From NCBI RefSeq assembly GCF_022458985.1, contig NC_061781.1, forward strand, positions 18,693,001 through 18,757,000: a DNA stretch of 64,000 bases, written 5' to 3'. Source of the DNA: Mugil cephalus. Taxonomy: Eukaryota; Chordata; Actinopteri; Mugiliformes; Mugilidae. The first letter of the stretch is position 1. Each line of letters opens with the position of its first letter. Below are positions 50,601 to 61,072 of this stretch, piece after piece. A model generated the notes under the pieces. That model was not told the DNA's origin. It saw nothing but the letters and a program-made list of their open reading frames with translations, and made no database searches. The position numbers and the translations under genes are program-made.

Positions 50601-53600
50601 TGACCTTAACCCCATAGAAAATCTATGGGGTATTGTGAAGCGGAAGATGCAATGCGCTAGACCCAACAATGCAGAGGAGCTGAAGACGACTATCAGAGCA
50701 ACCTGGGCTCTCATAACACCTGAGCAGTGCCACAGACTGATCGAGTCCATGCCACGCCACATTAATGCAGTGATTGAGGCAAAAGGAGCCCCGACTAAGT
50801 ATTGAGTGCTATACATGCGCATGCTTTTCATGTTCATTCTTTTCAGTTGGCCAACATTTCTAAAAAAAACATTTTTTTCATTGGCCTTTTCAATATTCTA
50901 ATTTTTTGAGATGCCAAATTTGGAGTTTTCATTAGTTGTCACTTATAAATATCAAAATTAAAAGAAATAAACACTTGAAATATATCACTATGTGTGTAAG
51001 GAAAGTATACAGTATACAAGTTTCACCTTTTGAATGGAATTACTGAAATAATTCAACTTTTTGATGATATTCTAATTTGCTGGCCAGCACCTGTACATGT
51101 TATGTTCAATGACACATCCAAAATGAGGATGTGTCTGACACAAAACGCAACACAAACAACCAAGTATGTTCTGTTAATTCAGAAATGCCACCTATTGTCA
51201 ATTTTTACATTGTTCCTCCTGCGTCTGTGTGGGTTCTCTCTAGGTTTGCTCGTTCGGTTCACTGGTGAATGTGAGTGTGAATGGTTGTGTGTCCCTCTGT
51301 GTCGTCAGGCTGGCGACAAGCAGTTACGAAAAATGAATGAATGCATGCACGAATGCGCAATTTGTCATACCACAGCAGACCTTCAGAGTTCTAGTTGAGT
51401 CTTTGTCTAAATCGATTAAGGTTCTGCACATTACTAGGCATTCGGTCATAATGTTATGGCAGATTGGTGTACGCCTATGCACTGATGGAGAGAAATTCTG
51501 TGAAAGAGTGGCGTTTATTTATGGTGGTATTCAATCAATAACCAGCGATAAAGGCCAACGTATTGATGTTGTAGTTTGTTTTCCTGTCCACTGTTCTTGG
51601 AATAAGTGACAAAGTGAAAAACTACAGTGGATGTGTGTTTTGCAAACCGCCCTATGACCCTGTAGGCAATAATTCATAAACAGTAGCCAGCTCCAGTTTG
51701 TTTGTGGTGGATTATGAACCAAGGAGTCACTGCTTTCATAAGCCTTCCTTTGTGTGAACACACAACACATGATTTCTGAGCCCTGGTCGCTTCATAAACA
51801 ATTCCAGACAATGTTGTTTCATAGTAATGATGGATTAATTATGATTCACTGAAACCAAAGGGAATATGATGTATATGTGACAGAATTTGGCAAAAACAGA
51901 AGGCAGGCTAACACAGATTATACCATACACTGAAATGTGACAAATGTCCATGGCCTGGAAAAAGAAACAAACAAAACATCTGTTTCCTGTGTGGGTCTCA
52001 TGAGATCTGCAGGCCCCTAATTGATAAAGATCTCAGCAAACATTAATGCAGCTTGTTTACTCTGCAAGAAATCATTTGATTCGAGCGCCCATGTCAGAAG
52101 ACATCTTTATCTTTAAAATAAAAACCAACTGGCTTGCAGATAAGATTCCAGCTAAAACTATGCTCGCCGGCTGTAATTAATTTGACCTGGTGCAGACTTA
52201 GATAAAAAAAAAAAAAAAAAAAAAGCCTGACAGGTCAACTGGCAAGCATGTCTTTCAAAGATTAGGTCATCGAGTAGAAACACATGATGACATTTCGCAC
52301 TTACCACAATGTCACCCTCCTGAGGAAGGCTGTTAGCGGGTAGACGATTCTTCTCTTCGTTATTGTGATACACGGATCCATCATTCCTCAGGACAAGGCT
52401 GTTTGTGTCTCTGCCCAAAGGCACTTGGTTGAGATTCACTTTCTGTGTGGCCACCCCCACACCCCACACACCTAAACACAAAGCACAACAGTCTAAGTAT
52501 CTAATAATTACCTCAGCTTCATCACAAAGACTAACATGCATGTATATTAAAGACAGCCAGCATCGATAGTAAAAAAAAAAAATGCAATATTCACACGCAT
52601 CATGTATTTGCAAGTGAAAGCTACAGAGAAAACTTTGTCTGAAGGCAGTGACCCACATATATAAAAATAAAATAATAATAATAAACAAAACTATGTCTTT
52701 GCGAGTGAACACGAGGACAGATTTTGAATCAGTGAAATCAATGAGCACGCAGTCACAAGACGGTGCTGCCGCCAGAAACTGTGACGTCTCACAGATAATT
52801 ACATAAAATGCACCAGAAAATTGTAATCTGCCCGAGAAGTGAAACAGGAGGAGAGGTACAGAAATGTACGGGCTCACCAGTGGACTGGATCTTAAACTCA
52901 AAATAACTTTTGTTCTGGTGTAAAGGAGCGTTGGCCAGGCAGCCTCCGGTCCCACATATCCTCCGTCCGCTCTTTACAATGACAACGTCTGTGCCTGCAA
53001 AACAAACACAGGTACATATTTTAAAGTACATCCACATTAAGTTCACTTATGGATAATTTCACTGCTGACTACACTGTGCTGTTTGCTGTTGTTTTTTCTC
53101 AAAGAATCACTTTAAACTTCAGAGTCACCCACCACCACCTCCCTGTAAATGTTCTTATTGTCGTATTCAGTGCATGTATATTTTATTGTCTATATATTTA
53201 TGATTTGTTTTTAGTTGTATTTTTTCATGCAACAAACACAAAGGTAAATTCATTCTATATACAAACATATTTGGCAATAAAATCTCCTCTGATTCTGATA
53301 CAATACACCTTATAAATGAATTAAATGAGCTTTTATATGATGAAAATCACTGATTAACTGCCTGTCAGTCGCTTCATTTAGAAAATGTTTCAACATTACA
53401 CTCACTGATGTTATCCAATGTGAATTCTCCTCAAGCGCCATTTGAAAAACTAGATATTCTTCATAGTAAAAATGGTCAGGTGGGTTATTTGAGAGGAGTA
53501 TTATATGTTCAAGCTGAAGCACAAGGTGTTCAACATCACTTGTATCTGAATACTGACAACTTTATCAGACCAACTTCAAGTTTTAGTCACATCCTCTTGT

Positions 53601-54639
53601 CCTGATGGATCAACCTGTCCATGCTAATAAAAAACTCTCTAAAAATGTAAACATTAAGTAAAGTTACAACCATAGTTAGTTTGATCTGAACACAATATGT
53701 TTCAAATGCATCTATTGAAGGGAGAGAGTCTGAGTTTGAAATGACTTTTACTGAGACTTCAGCGAAGCAGAATCAGTATTTTGGCACAGTTGAGATTTTA
53801 AATGAGGATAATTAAACACAAAGGCGAAAAAATACACATCGGTCAGCTGTCAACTGGAATATACTTTAAGCCACCAAAAACACATTATTACTGGACTGTT
53901 CTCCACATGGACACGTTAAACAATCTGTTTAGTAACATTAGGCAGCTACAGCTTATTATTTATGCGCTGTTTAATGCTCACTTTATTTGTATTTATTTGT
54001 ATCGTCTAATATATCATCTGCCCATTTCCTCTACTGTGTATTAAGTTATAGCTCATGTTTATCCCATTCATATTTACATTATAAATGCTAATTGATATGT
54101 TTTGTCCCACTTATAAAAATAAACAAATAGTAAGAAAATAAGTGTAGAGTCTACTTACATTTAACGCAGAAATGCATCTATATATGTTCATGTCAGTCAC
54201 TGTGTAGGCTATATCTTCCTCACTCACCTGTACGTAGGTTTTCATCTGTAAATATTGTCCATATACTATAAAGACAACCTGCACCATACCACTTATATAC
54301 CAATACACTATTTATGCTACATGAGCTTACTGTTTATTGTCTGGTTAGATGCTTAACTCCATTTGAATCTAATCCAATCTAATTTAACCTAGCAGAAAGT
54401 CCAAATGAGGTGTAGCTATCGGCTAGCTGAAGCTGAAGCTAACAGCGGAAGTAGCAAACTGTCACTGAGGTAGCTGGGTGCGTGTTGACGCCAGCCGTGG
54501 AAACAGGTTACGATTACTTAACAAAAAACTCACCCATGTGGTGTGTATCTAACTGAACAATGGGCATTTCTTTCAGGGAAATATGCCCCGAGCCGCTTTC
54601 CCCGCAGCAGCCCAGACAACACGTAAACATCGCAGCCAT
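47622..54639 (-). CDS. spryd7: SPRY domain-containing protein 7
   Basis: Small single-domain SPRY protein (human C13orf1/CLLD6) of poorly known function, presumably a protein-interaction module. Coding exons in transcript order: 54639-54534, 52994-52878, 52471-52305, 49349-49247 and 47719-47622. They total 591 nt, exactly 196 aa plus stop as in human, with in-phase GT-AG junctions. The N-terminus is Cys-rich (MAAMFTCCLGCCGESGSGHI), which might be lipid-modified; that is inference. SPRY core motifs include GTDVVIVKSGRRICGTGGCL, HQNKSYFEFKIQSTG, RLPANSLPQEGDIV, YDHVELNLYLNGKNMHCPAS and the end GFEKILFEQQIF. Intron 3 carries a complete Tc1-like transposon in the opposite orientation, and intron 4 an inverted-repeat element. 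Same strand as kpna3, divergent from trim13. Very secure. Confidence 0.96.
48036..48431. mobile_element. Inverted-repeat DNA element (MITE) in spryd7 intron 4
   Basis: The left end CAGTTTATTAGGTACACTAG then TGAAAACAAA is the inverted match of TTTGTTTTCACTAGTGTACC then TGAAGAACTG at the right end. The roughly 400-bp internal part is non-coding. A diverged relative is at 32880-33610. Confidence 0.7.
49502..51093 (+). mobile_element. Complete Tc1-like transposon
   Basis: 1592-bp element bounded by TA dinucleotides (49500-49501 and 51094-51095), the target-site duplication of Tc1/mariner elements. Its terminal inverted repeats are about 128 bp (49502-49629 and 50966-51093). The outer 20 bases CAGGTGCTGGCCAGTAAATT recur inverted with one mismatch. 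It encodes an open 328-aa transposase in the centre. It lies in spryd7 intron 3, antisense to that gene. The near-identity of the repeats and the open frame suggest recent insertion. Confidence 0.93.
49819..50805 (+). CDS. Tc1-family DD34E transposase
   Basis: Cuts and re-joins the ends of the surrounding element. The 328-aa frame is uninterrupted. It has an N-terminal helix-turn-helix DNA-binding region (about residues 8-45, KEGKTQKLIAKEAGCSQSYV), a second basic DNA-binding part to about 110, then the catalytic core. The acidic triad is visible as D142 (SDESKF), D232 (QQDLAPAHSA) and E267 (PDLNPIENLW), with 34 residues between the last two. Tc1 transposases are usually about 340 aa, so this is full length or nearly so. 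No stop or frameshift is present, unlike most fish Tc1 copies. Expression may depend on the host gene context; no separate promoter was identified. Confidence 0.93.
   Translation: MGKTSDLTVVQKTTIDTLYKEGKTQKLIAKEAGCSQSYVSKHINRQAKGRKKCGRKKCTSSRDNRTLQRIVTTNPFKNVGEIHKEWTAAGVSASRTTTKRRMKDMGFSCRIPCVKPLLNKKQRKKRLAWARRDGWSKVMFSDESKFCISFGNQGPRVWRKSGEAQNPRCMRSSVKFPPSVMVWGAMSSAGVGPLCFLRSKVNAAVYQEVLEHFMLPAADQLYGDADFTFQQDLAPAHSAKTTSTWFKDHGIPVLDWPANSPDLNPIENLWGIVKRKMQCARPNNAEELKTTIRATWALITPEQCHRLIESMPRHINAVIEAKGAPTKY
51225..51350 (+). repeat. SINE-type fragment in spryd7 intron 3
   Basis: GGTTCACTGGTGAATGTGAG then TGTGAATGGTTGTGTGTCCC and GGCGACAAG.. ending AAAATGAATGAATGCATG follows a common fish interspersed repeat with a (GAAT)n tail. 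Confidence 0.65.
51440..51475 (+). mobile_element. Solo mariner-like end
   Basis: CGGTCATAATGTTATGGCAG then ATTGGTGTA equals the right end of the decayed element at 27187-27870. No matching left end was found nearby, so this is a truncated copy. Confidence 0.5.
53143..53290 (+). repeat. Interspersed repeat tail (copy of 14030-14185)
   Basis: Contains CATGCAACAAACACAAAGGT and TTTGGCAATAAAATC. It lies in spryd7 intron 1. Confidence 0.55.
54255..54390 (+). repeat. Interspersed repeat tail (copy of 36880-37016)
   Basis: Contains CTATAAAGACAACCTGCACC and CTTATATACCAATACACTAT, then ATGCTACATGAGCTTACTG. It lies in spryd7 intron 1. Confidence 0.55.
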
Positions 54640-55439
54640 TCTTGCCCCCGGACACAAGATGAACATCCGGAAACAAACTCCGACCAAACCAAAGAGTCGC
54701 TCGGAGTCACGGCGTCAAGCTGCAACAGTGCCACCCGGCGGCAGAGCTGGGAACTGCATTAGCCCCTGCTCCCCCCACTGTATCCAATCACAGTGGCTAA
54801 GATAGGCAGTTGCTCCTGATGGCATGGAAACAAGGGAAGAAAATCAAGGTCAAAATTTCTACACGTGACTAAGTAACTATTGGATATCGATGTTATATAA
54901 CCCCGAGCCAAGAGAAAGTGAACTTTGGGGGGAAATGCAAGGGGTTAGGTTAAATGCTGAATGCGCGACTCAAGAGAGCTGCATCAGAGGTTTGATTTCA
55001 GCCCGTATGCTGAAAGCTTATGCACAATAGTTAGTTTGTCTCCGTTTCTATTCACACGCGGGGACACAGAGGGACACGGCTTAGGAGTGTACTTTTCAAA
55101 TATAACAGTTTAATGCAGCTGTGCAGCGTCGCGTGTTTTGCAGATGCACATATTGACAAGTGGGGACGCGGTCCGGTGTAAAAACACGTGATGCCAAGTT
55201 GGGACTAAAACCTAGTTGACAGTTTTTCACGCTGTAATGTTTTGCATAGCAACAGCCCCTCCCCCATCCGAGCGGCAGGGACCGTCTGCAAGTTACCCAA
55301 CGAGGACAGAAACGTAAACCCCCCTACGCTTAAAGCGGAGCTGTCATATTACTTAAAATATCAGCGGCTATTATGTTTTCACCGATATATCACACACTCT
55401 CAATTATCCGTGCTTAAATACAGACGCGGAGGTATATTT
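54640..55439. promoter_or_regulatory. Divergent spryd7/trim13 promoter region
   Basis: About 0.8 kb separates the spryd7 start codon from the presumed first trim13 exon, with the two genes pointing away from each other. The first 150 bp are C+G-rich. No TATA box was recognised at an obvious position. A shared bidirectional promoter is inferred. Confidence 0.4.
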
Positions 55440-55546
55440 TAGATTTTCTGTGCGCCACTGAAATGGTTAACTCTATACCCGGAAAGGGCGAAGTCTGCAC
55501 AGCAACAAGCGCCATGATTGCGTTGCACTGTGCGTCTCAGCAGCTG
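55440..55546 (+). other. trim13: Candidate 5' non-coding exon of trim13
   Basis: GCAGCTG followed by GTGAGTGATT at 55547 is a strong donor, and the acceptor TGTTTGCAG ending at 56201 lies just before the trim13 start codon. An intron of about 650 bp in the 5' UTR would match the mammalian arrangement of a single coding exon. The 5' limit is a guess. Confidence 0.45.
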
Positions 55547-56207
55547 GTGAGTGATTCTTTTGGTCCAGTAGTTGCATGTTACTATGCGCTTGCAAAATCT
55601 GTCACAGCCCTCCTTCAGTACCTTGCCAACAGGAGCAACGCTACCGCGAACCCTGTTTGTCGACAATTTGTCGCATTGGATTGGTTAAGCGACGGTAATT
55701 TAGGGCTCAGCTCAACACTAACCGCCGTCCTGCTACCCTGTAATACAAAGCTAAGGAAAAAAATAAATAGTTCTTATAGGATAAGTTTAAGCGATCTGTT
55801 TAGATTAATAATTCTTTCTGCAATACGTTTCGAAGTTTCTTGAAATTGGCAACAGAGAGGCGTAAAAAAAGCCAGGATGTTGCTTAACCTTAAATGCGCA
55901 AACGGAGCCCTTGGCAGATGTCGTGCCAACCTTTTACGCGGGCACTGGGAGGCAACTCAGTTTCACTTTCAGGATGGGAATACTCCAGACACAGCTGGAA
56001 CCTGACTGCAAAAAAAATCTGTATCCTTTGCGATGCTGCAGCTTTTTCGTGTGTAATTTATTGCCTCTGTTGTCTTATGGGGCGGCATCCCTCTGAGCGT
56101 GGGTGCGTATTATGTACTAGTCCATTTTATTAAGTGCTGATTTATTGGTTGTCTTTATTCAAATATAGCACCGATCTGACGCCTGGGTGATGTGTTTGCA
56201 GGACGCA

Positions 56208-57410
56208 ATGGAGCAGCTAGAAGAGGAACTTACATGCCCAGTCTGCTGCGGTGTCTTCGAGGACCCGCGGGTTTTGCTGTGTTCACACAGCTTTTGCAAG
56301 AAATGCTTGGAGGGACTCTTGGAGGGACACCGAGGTGCAGGTTTCAGACCACCGCTCAAATGCCCCACATGCCGCAAAGAAACCCCCCAAAACGGCGCAA
56401 ACAGCCTGCAGGTGAACTACTCTCTGCGCGGAATAGTGGAGAAGTTCAACAAAATAAAGGTTATGCCGAGGATGTCCGTCTGTAAACAGCACTGCGGCCA
56501 GCCTCTTAACATATTCTGCGCCACTGACATGAAACTCATATGTGGATTTTGCGCAACGACGGACGACCACTGTGGGCACAAATTCAGCTCCTTGGAGGAC
56601 GCGTACGAACGGGAGAAAGAGACATTTGAAGAGCTGCGTCGTGATGTGGAGAGCTGGCAGAGCGCAGATACCCTGTCCTGCCTGGAGACACTACAAGCCA
56701 GTAAGAAAAAGGCGCTCCAGTCTGTGACCAAGGACGCGGAGAAGGTAGAAGACTACTTCGACAAACTCATCAGTTCCCTCGATTGTAAAAAGAACGAGAT
56801 CCTGTCCGATTTCGAAACACTAAAGCTGGTGGTGATGCAAAAATACGACCCGGAGATCACTAAGCTGAGCGCAGCGCTGGATGAGCAGAAGCGGGCGCTC
56901 AGCATCGCCGAGGCTTTCAAGAGCATCTCCGACCCCCTGTGCTTTCTGCAGCAGATGCAAGAGTTTCGAGAGAAGGTGGGGGTCCTTAAACAGACTCCAC
57001 TGCCCTCTCGGAAAGGCATGGACGTCGGTCCACTCGTGCACAATTTCGATGTTAAAAAGTGGGATTCACTCAGGCTCCGAGAAGTGGACAAGATCTCCGT
57101 CCCCCACGAGAATGGCTCGTACAGGACGGGGGGCTCGCGGATGGCAGTGTCCAAACGGATCGTCCTATTTGCGGGTTTATTACTGTCAACACTATTCCTG
57201 CTGCTGTCGCCGCACAACGTATCAGCCGAGTTAACCTCGAAGATTGATCCTGTCCTCTCTCTAGTTTCGTCCTATGTCAGCCACGGTGCTGTGTACTTGC
57301 ATGAAATGAATGACATGTGCGCCACTTTGATGTACGCTGGTCAGGAAAGTATGTGGAAATTTATTGACTCCGCTGTTCACTTTATTGGTAGTTGTAAGTT
57401 ATCTAATTAG
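56208..57410 (+). CDS. trim13: E3 ubiquitin ligase TRIM13 (RFP2)
   Basis: ER-membrane-anchored RING E3 ligase that in mammals acts in ER-associated degradation, autophagy and innate signalling. The 400-aa protein is coded by one exon. I start at the second-last in-frame Met, MEQLEEELTCPVCC, because homologues begin MELLEEDLTCP and a splice acceptor (gcag, ending at 56201) removes the upstream Met. RING ligands are C10, C13, C25, H27, C30, C33, C52 and C55 (C3HC4). A B-box follows (about residues 92-125, CKQHCGQPLNIFCATDMKLI then CGFC), then a coiled coil (about 130-260, including KKNEILSDFETLKLVVMQKY) and a C-terminal hydrophobic anchor (about 317-334, RIVLFAGLLLSTLFLLL). Human TRIM13 is 407 aa. 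The segment after the anchor is diverged. Flanked by spryd7 and mir-15a/16 as in human 13q14. Confidence 0.95.
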   Translation: MEQLEEELTCPVCCGVFEDPRVLLCSHSFCKKCLEGLLEGHRGAGFRPPLKCPTCRKETPQNGANSLQVNYSLRGIVEKFNKIKVMPRMSVCKQHCGQPLNIFCATDMKLICGFCATTDDHCGHKFSSLEDAYEREKETFEELRRDVESWQSADTLSCLETLQASKKKALQSVTKDAEKVEDYFDKLISSLDCKKNEILSDFETLKLVVMQKYDPEITKLSAALDEQKRALSIAEAFKSISDPLCFLQQMQEFREKVGVLKQTPLPSRKGMDVGPLVHNFDVKKWDSLRLREVDKISVPHENGSYRTGGSRMAVSKRIVLFAGLLLSTLFLLLSPHNVSAELTSKIDPVLSLVSSYVSHGAVYLHEMNDMCATLMYAGQESMWKFIDSAVHFIGSCKLSN

Positions 57411-57713
57411 CCTGTGACATCTCACAGCTGAAAAGTTCCACTGACTGACTCAGAAGCACACAGCCAGTGTTTTTAAGAGAGCACCAGTTTGTTTACTATG
57501 TCCTTTATTTTTGCCTTTTTTGATCAAGCTGCAGCCTCAGTGAAGCCATACAATCAAACTAAATCCTTAAATCCTCAAAGGTTGTATCCTACACTTACAA
57601 TCGCTAACTCTCAAACTCACACTATTTCCACGAAATCTGAAATATATTCCTTTATATATATATATATACACACAATGACGATTTTTTTATACTTGTCCAA
57701 GATGATCTTGACA

Positions 57714-57719
57714 AATAAA
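57714..57719 (+). terminator. trim13 polyadenylation signal
   Basis: AATAAA about 305 nt after the stop codon, followed by GATCTCAG and a T-rich stretch. This implies a short 3' UTR ending near 57740. Confidence 0.6.
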
Positions 57720-57744
57720 ACCGAGCGATCTCAGTCACTTCCAT

Positions 57745-58907
57745 GCTTGTTTTTTATTCAGTGCGACAGGCCAAATCAGAGAGCTATTTATGGACACGAG
57801 CGATCCAAAGATGAAGTGAGCAAGTGACTGATGAAAGAAATAAACAGAGGAATCCATGGCCTCTTCCCCACAGAGAGCCGCACCAGTGATGCTGCAGCCT
57901 CTTCAAGGTTACAAACGTTGCATAACAGGGCCCGTGTGAAATATTCAGCAGGCTGCAGACACGACGCGTGAGGGAAAAAATAATAAACGCTACTCGGTCA
58001 TATGTTGTTTTCATGAAGCCTAGAACCCTGACAGCTGTATTTCCTCCATCAGACGACTCGATTTAGCCACGATTGCCGGGCAGTTGTTTATTCCCCCCCA
58101 AAATCTGGACTTTTTAATTAATAGTGCGTATATACATATATTCTTTTTTTTTCCTGACATGCATCTGAACGTAAACCAATTTAAATCAAAAGTACAAAAC
58201 GAACGCACGGAAAATCTCAAATTTGGGTGTTTTATTTAAATAGGTCAGAGCAAAACGGGCTGTGAATTGGAATCATTTGACTTTTTATTTGTTCATTCTC
58301 CTGTGCATGGACGCATTTAGAGGGAAAATCCTATAAGATCAGACCACAAAGTGAATCAGTGATGTCAGCACTGACCATAATTCAGGATGTACGTCAAGCC
58401 CGCTTACACACACACACACACACACGCATATGTATATATATAGTTTGTGTTGCCAGGCAAATATAGGATAGAAATGAAAGTACCAGCCTACATTAATATT
58501 TTAATAGTTATATCACGCAAATTTAAATGCAGCCTGAAAACGCTCAAATGAAGAACATGTATTGAGACCAGGACTAAGCTCACATTCAGACACGCAATAT
58601 CAAAAGTGGGCCTTTAATGGGTTCACAAATATCAACTTTGACTCACAACGTGAAAAATATTAATGACATAATGTCCAAAATAATAAGTGAATAGTGTGCA
58701 CAGTGTCAGTTTTGGATGAAGTTCTGCACAGTTGCATATTTTAAGCGCCACAAGAATTTGATAGTAATTTAATCTGACCTATTTTTATTACTCTAGCTAT
58801 TAAATCCTCATTCGTACATTATTTCTTATTTTATATACTAATTTTAGATAAAAGTCCATATATTTTTTCAATTTTCTGAAGAAAAAAAAAATACAACTGC
58901 AGCTAAT

Positions 58908-58947
<40 letters not shown>

Positions 58948-60721
58948 CTCGAGATCACCGAGGATATTATCATTTTTATTAAAATCTGCAAGACCGATTT
59001 AAAGGAAACTTTAAAAAAAATCATCAGGCTTTAATGGGAGCTGTTGAAGACAAAATGGGGCATATTAGGCCGCACACCACTTTCAAATCTGCTTCGACAT
59101 TTTGATGTGTGCGGAAGTTAAGGTTTTGCGAAAAGGGGCAAAAAAAACTCCAACGTTTTAAATTAAAATATTGCACATAGGAAAATACAGTGAAGAAATT
59201 AATAATTTCCAAAATTACTTATAATAAATTCAGTCGAGTCCGTTAATACACACAGAAAATGTGTTTCCAAAGTCCACCTTGCAGCATGTCGTTATAAAAT
59301 GACGTTATTATTCGCCGAATGCACCTGAATGTTGTAAAATAAGTTAAATTGGGGTTTTACAATTTGTTACATGCAAACATTTTTGCAAAGAAAGATATTA
59401 AGAATGGACGTAACAGTGGGATTCATTTGTCTCTAAAAATATTTTGAATGAATTGCACCCTTGCCAAATGCCCTAATTCCACTTTGTCTATAATTATAGT
59501 TGTACATAAGACACGAGCATATTGAATTATCCATGAAAGGCCCACCAGGCCAAAATGGAAGAAAGCTGTTGCACCGTCCGATTGGTTAATGCAGTGCAAA
59601 ATATCACGGGGCCTTTAACCCTTAACAAAAAATATCCACTGTTAAAATGGGGAGGAAAAAAGTCAAAACGGTACTGATTTATCAAAAATTTGTTATTCGT
59701 GTTATATTTCGTCATTAAAAGCGGAGAATAACTCGTGGAACTCTTCGGACGGGTGTAATCAGTCGGACAGCTTTCATGTGTTCATATGATTTTATTTTAT
59801 TTTTTATTTCAATGTATCCGTACACATTAACCACAATTTTCCTAATGCACTTACACACGCTTACCACACTGTTTCAAAGGCCTGTATGTCAAAATTAATC
59901 AAGGCATTATTTTTTCCTAGTCTGATTTGGGATTATCGTTGTTGGACGTCCTGTCGCAGAAATGCATTCGCCTCCACCGCCACATAAAATGGAGGCTTTA
60001 GTCGTGTTGCGGGACGCCATGTTATTTCCTACGGAACAACGGAACACAAAGTAGATTTTTATGCATAAAATAGTTATTATGCGCAATAATCTGAAGTGAC
60101 TTGATCGCTATTTGTGAGGAAATAGATAATAAAGACGCTTAGGATGGAACTCGGCAGAAATCAAGTCGTATAAATATTTTCGATATGAAAAACTATATAT
60201 TGTGAAGCACTATGCGGTATAAATTAAATCTGATATTGCATTAGTGATTCTAGTGTATACATCTAGTGTAGCTATAATAAGTTAAGTCGGCTGCAGGTCG
60301 GTGCCAGCGCTCTCGTTGAACAGGCCCAGACATCCCAGCGCAGCCACGCAGGCCGTATGTGCATCTCTGCTTTGTGAGTGTCGACACCCTTTTAACCGTG
60401 GGGAGAATTGTCCGTGTCGGCAAACACAAACTTCTAGTGTCACTCTATAAAAGACTAATATGCACAGTTTAGCATGACATGTTTAAAACACATTAGACAA
60501 AAGTCAATTCAAATTTTTATTTATCAAAGTATGCAGACATAACAGTGTGTAATAAAATGGTATATACACATTTTAACCATCAATATAAGACAGTGTTGAA
60601 GACTAACCAAGAATGCGTGTGTAAACATTGCTCATGTAAACATCTCTCAAGCATAGCCACTGTTTGCACCACCGGGGTGGTCTGAGTACACTCGGTGGTG
60701 GTTAGTTGTGCAGATTGTGAG
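57745..60721. other. Non-coding interval between trim13 and mir-16
   Basis: No supported coding exon. Microsatellites occur at 58408-58424 and 58906-58946 (CA). A C+G-richer patch at 59935-60050 contains GACGCCATGTT (60013-60023), the complement of a YY1-type AACATGGCGTC. Human KCNRG lies next to TRIM13; no potassium-channel T1/BTB-like sequence was recognised here. Parts may belong to the host RNA of the microRNAs. Confidence 0.45.
58906..58946 (+). repeat. (CA)n microsatellite
   Basis: About twenty CA units downstream of trim13. Confidence 0.95.
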
Positions 60722-60812
60722 TGGTCAGCTTTGCTTCAGCAGCACGATCAATACTGGAGGCTTCAGCTAGAGTTTTAACTCCAATATTTACGTGCTGCTA
60801 CAGTAAGGCTAC
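60722..60812 (-). ncRNA. mir16: mir-16 precursor hairpin
   Basis: The minus strand 60800-60779 reads TAGCAGCACGTAAATATTGG followed by AG, the full miR-16 mature sequence (seed AGCAGCA). The opposite arm at 60757-60736 is CCAGTATTGATCGTGCTGCT then GA, matching the expected miR-16-3p. The two arms pair, and the stem extends outward through TGGTAGCCTT with AAGCTGACCA. It lies 236 nt downstream of mir-15a on the same strand, as in vertebrate DLEU2. It represses cell-cycle and anti-apoptotic mRNAs such as BCL2 in mammals. Confidence 0.96.
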
Positions 60813-60984
60813 CAGCAGATATCCAACCAAGTTTTTATCACGTGGAAGACAATTATTTATGTGACATTAATTCAGAATGTAAAAACTGTAGAAAATGAAA
60901 AAAGTGGTGGCATGTGACCTTTAATCTTCACTGAAAGAGTACGACATGTTATGGAGGTTATGGTGAGGCGATGACCATGTTGTA

Positions 60985-61072
60985 TATTCAAGCTTTACTG
61001 CGGCAGCACAGTATGGCCTGCATCTCAGTGTAACCCACAAACCATTCCGTGCTGCTACAGCATCACCAGAAC
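60985..61072 (-). ncRNA. mir15a: mir-15a precursor hairpin
   Basis: The minus strand 61057-61036 reads TAGCAGCACGGAATGGTTTG then TG, which is miR-15a with the invariant seed AGCAGCA and two central differences from human (GG in place of AT at positions 10-11). The 3p arm 61020-60999 is CAGGCCATACTGTGCTGCCG then CA, close to miR-15a-3p. The pair shares one primary transcript with mir-16. An overlapping 79-codon frame (60921-61160) is accidental. Confidence 0.96.

Noticed and set aside
52158-52955. 265-codon minus-strand frame
   Set aside because: Read-through that includes spryd7 exon 3 (52305-52471) plus intron, not a separate gene.
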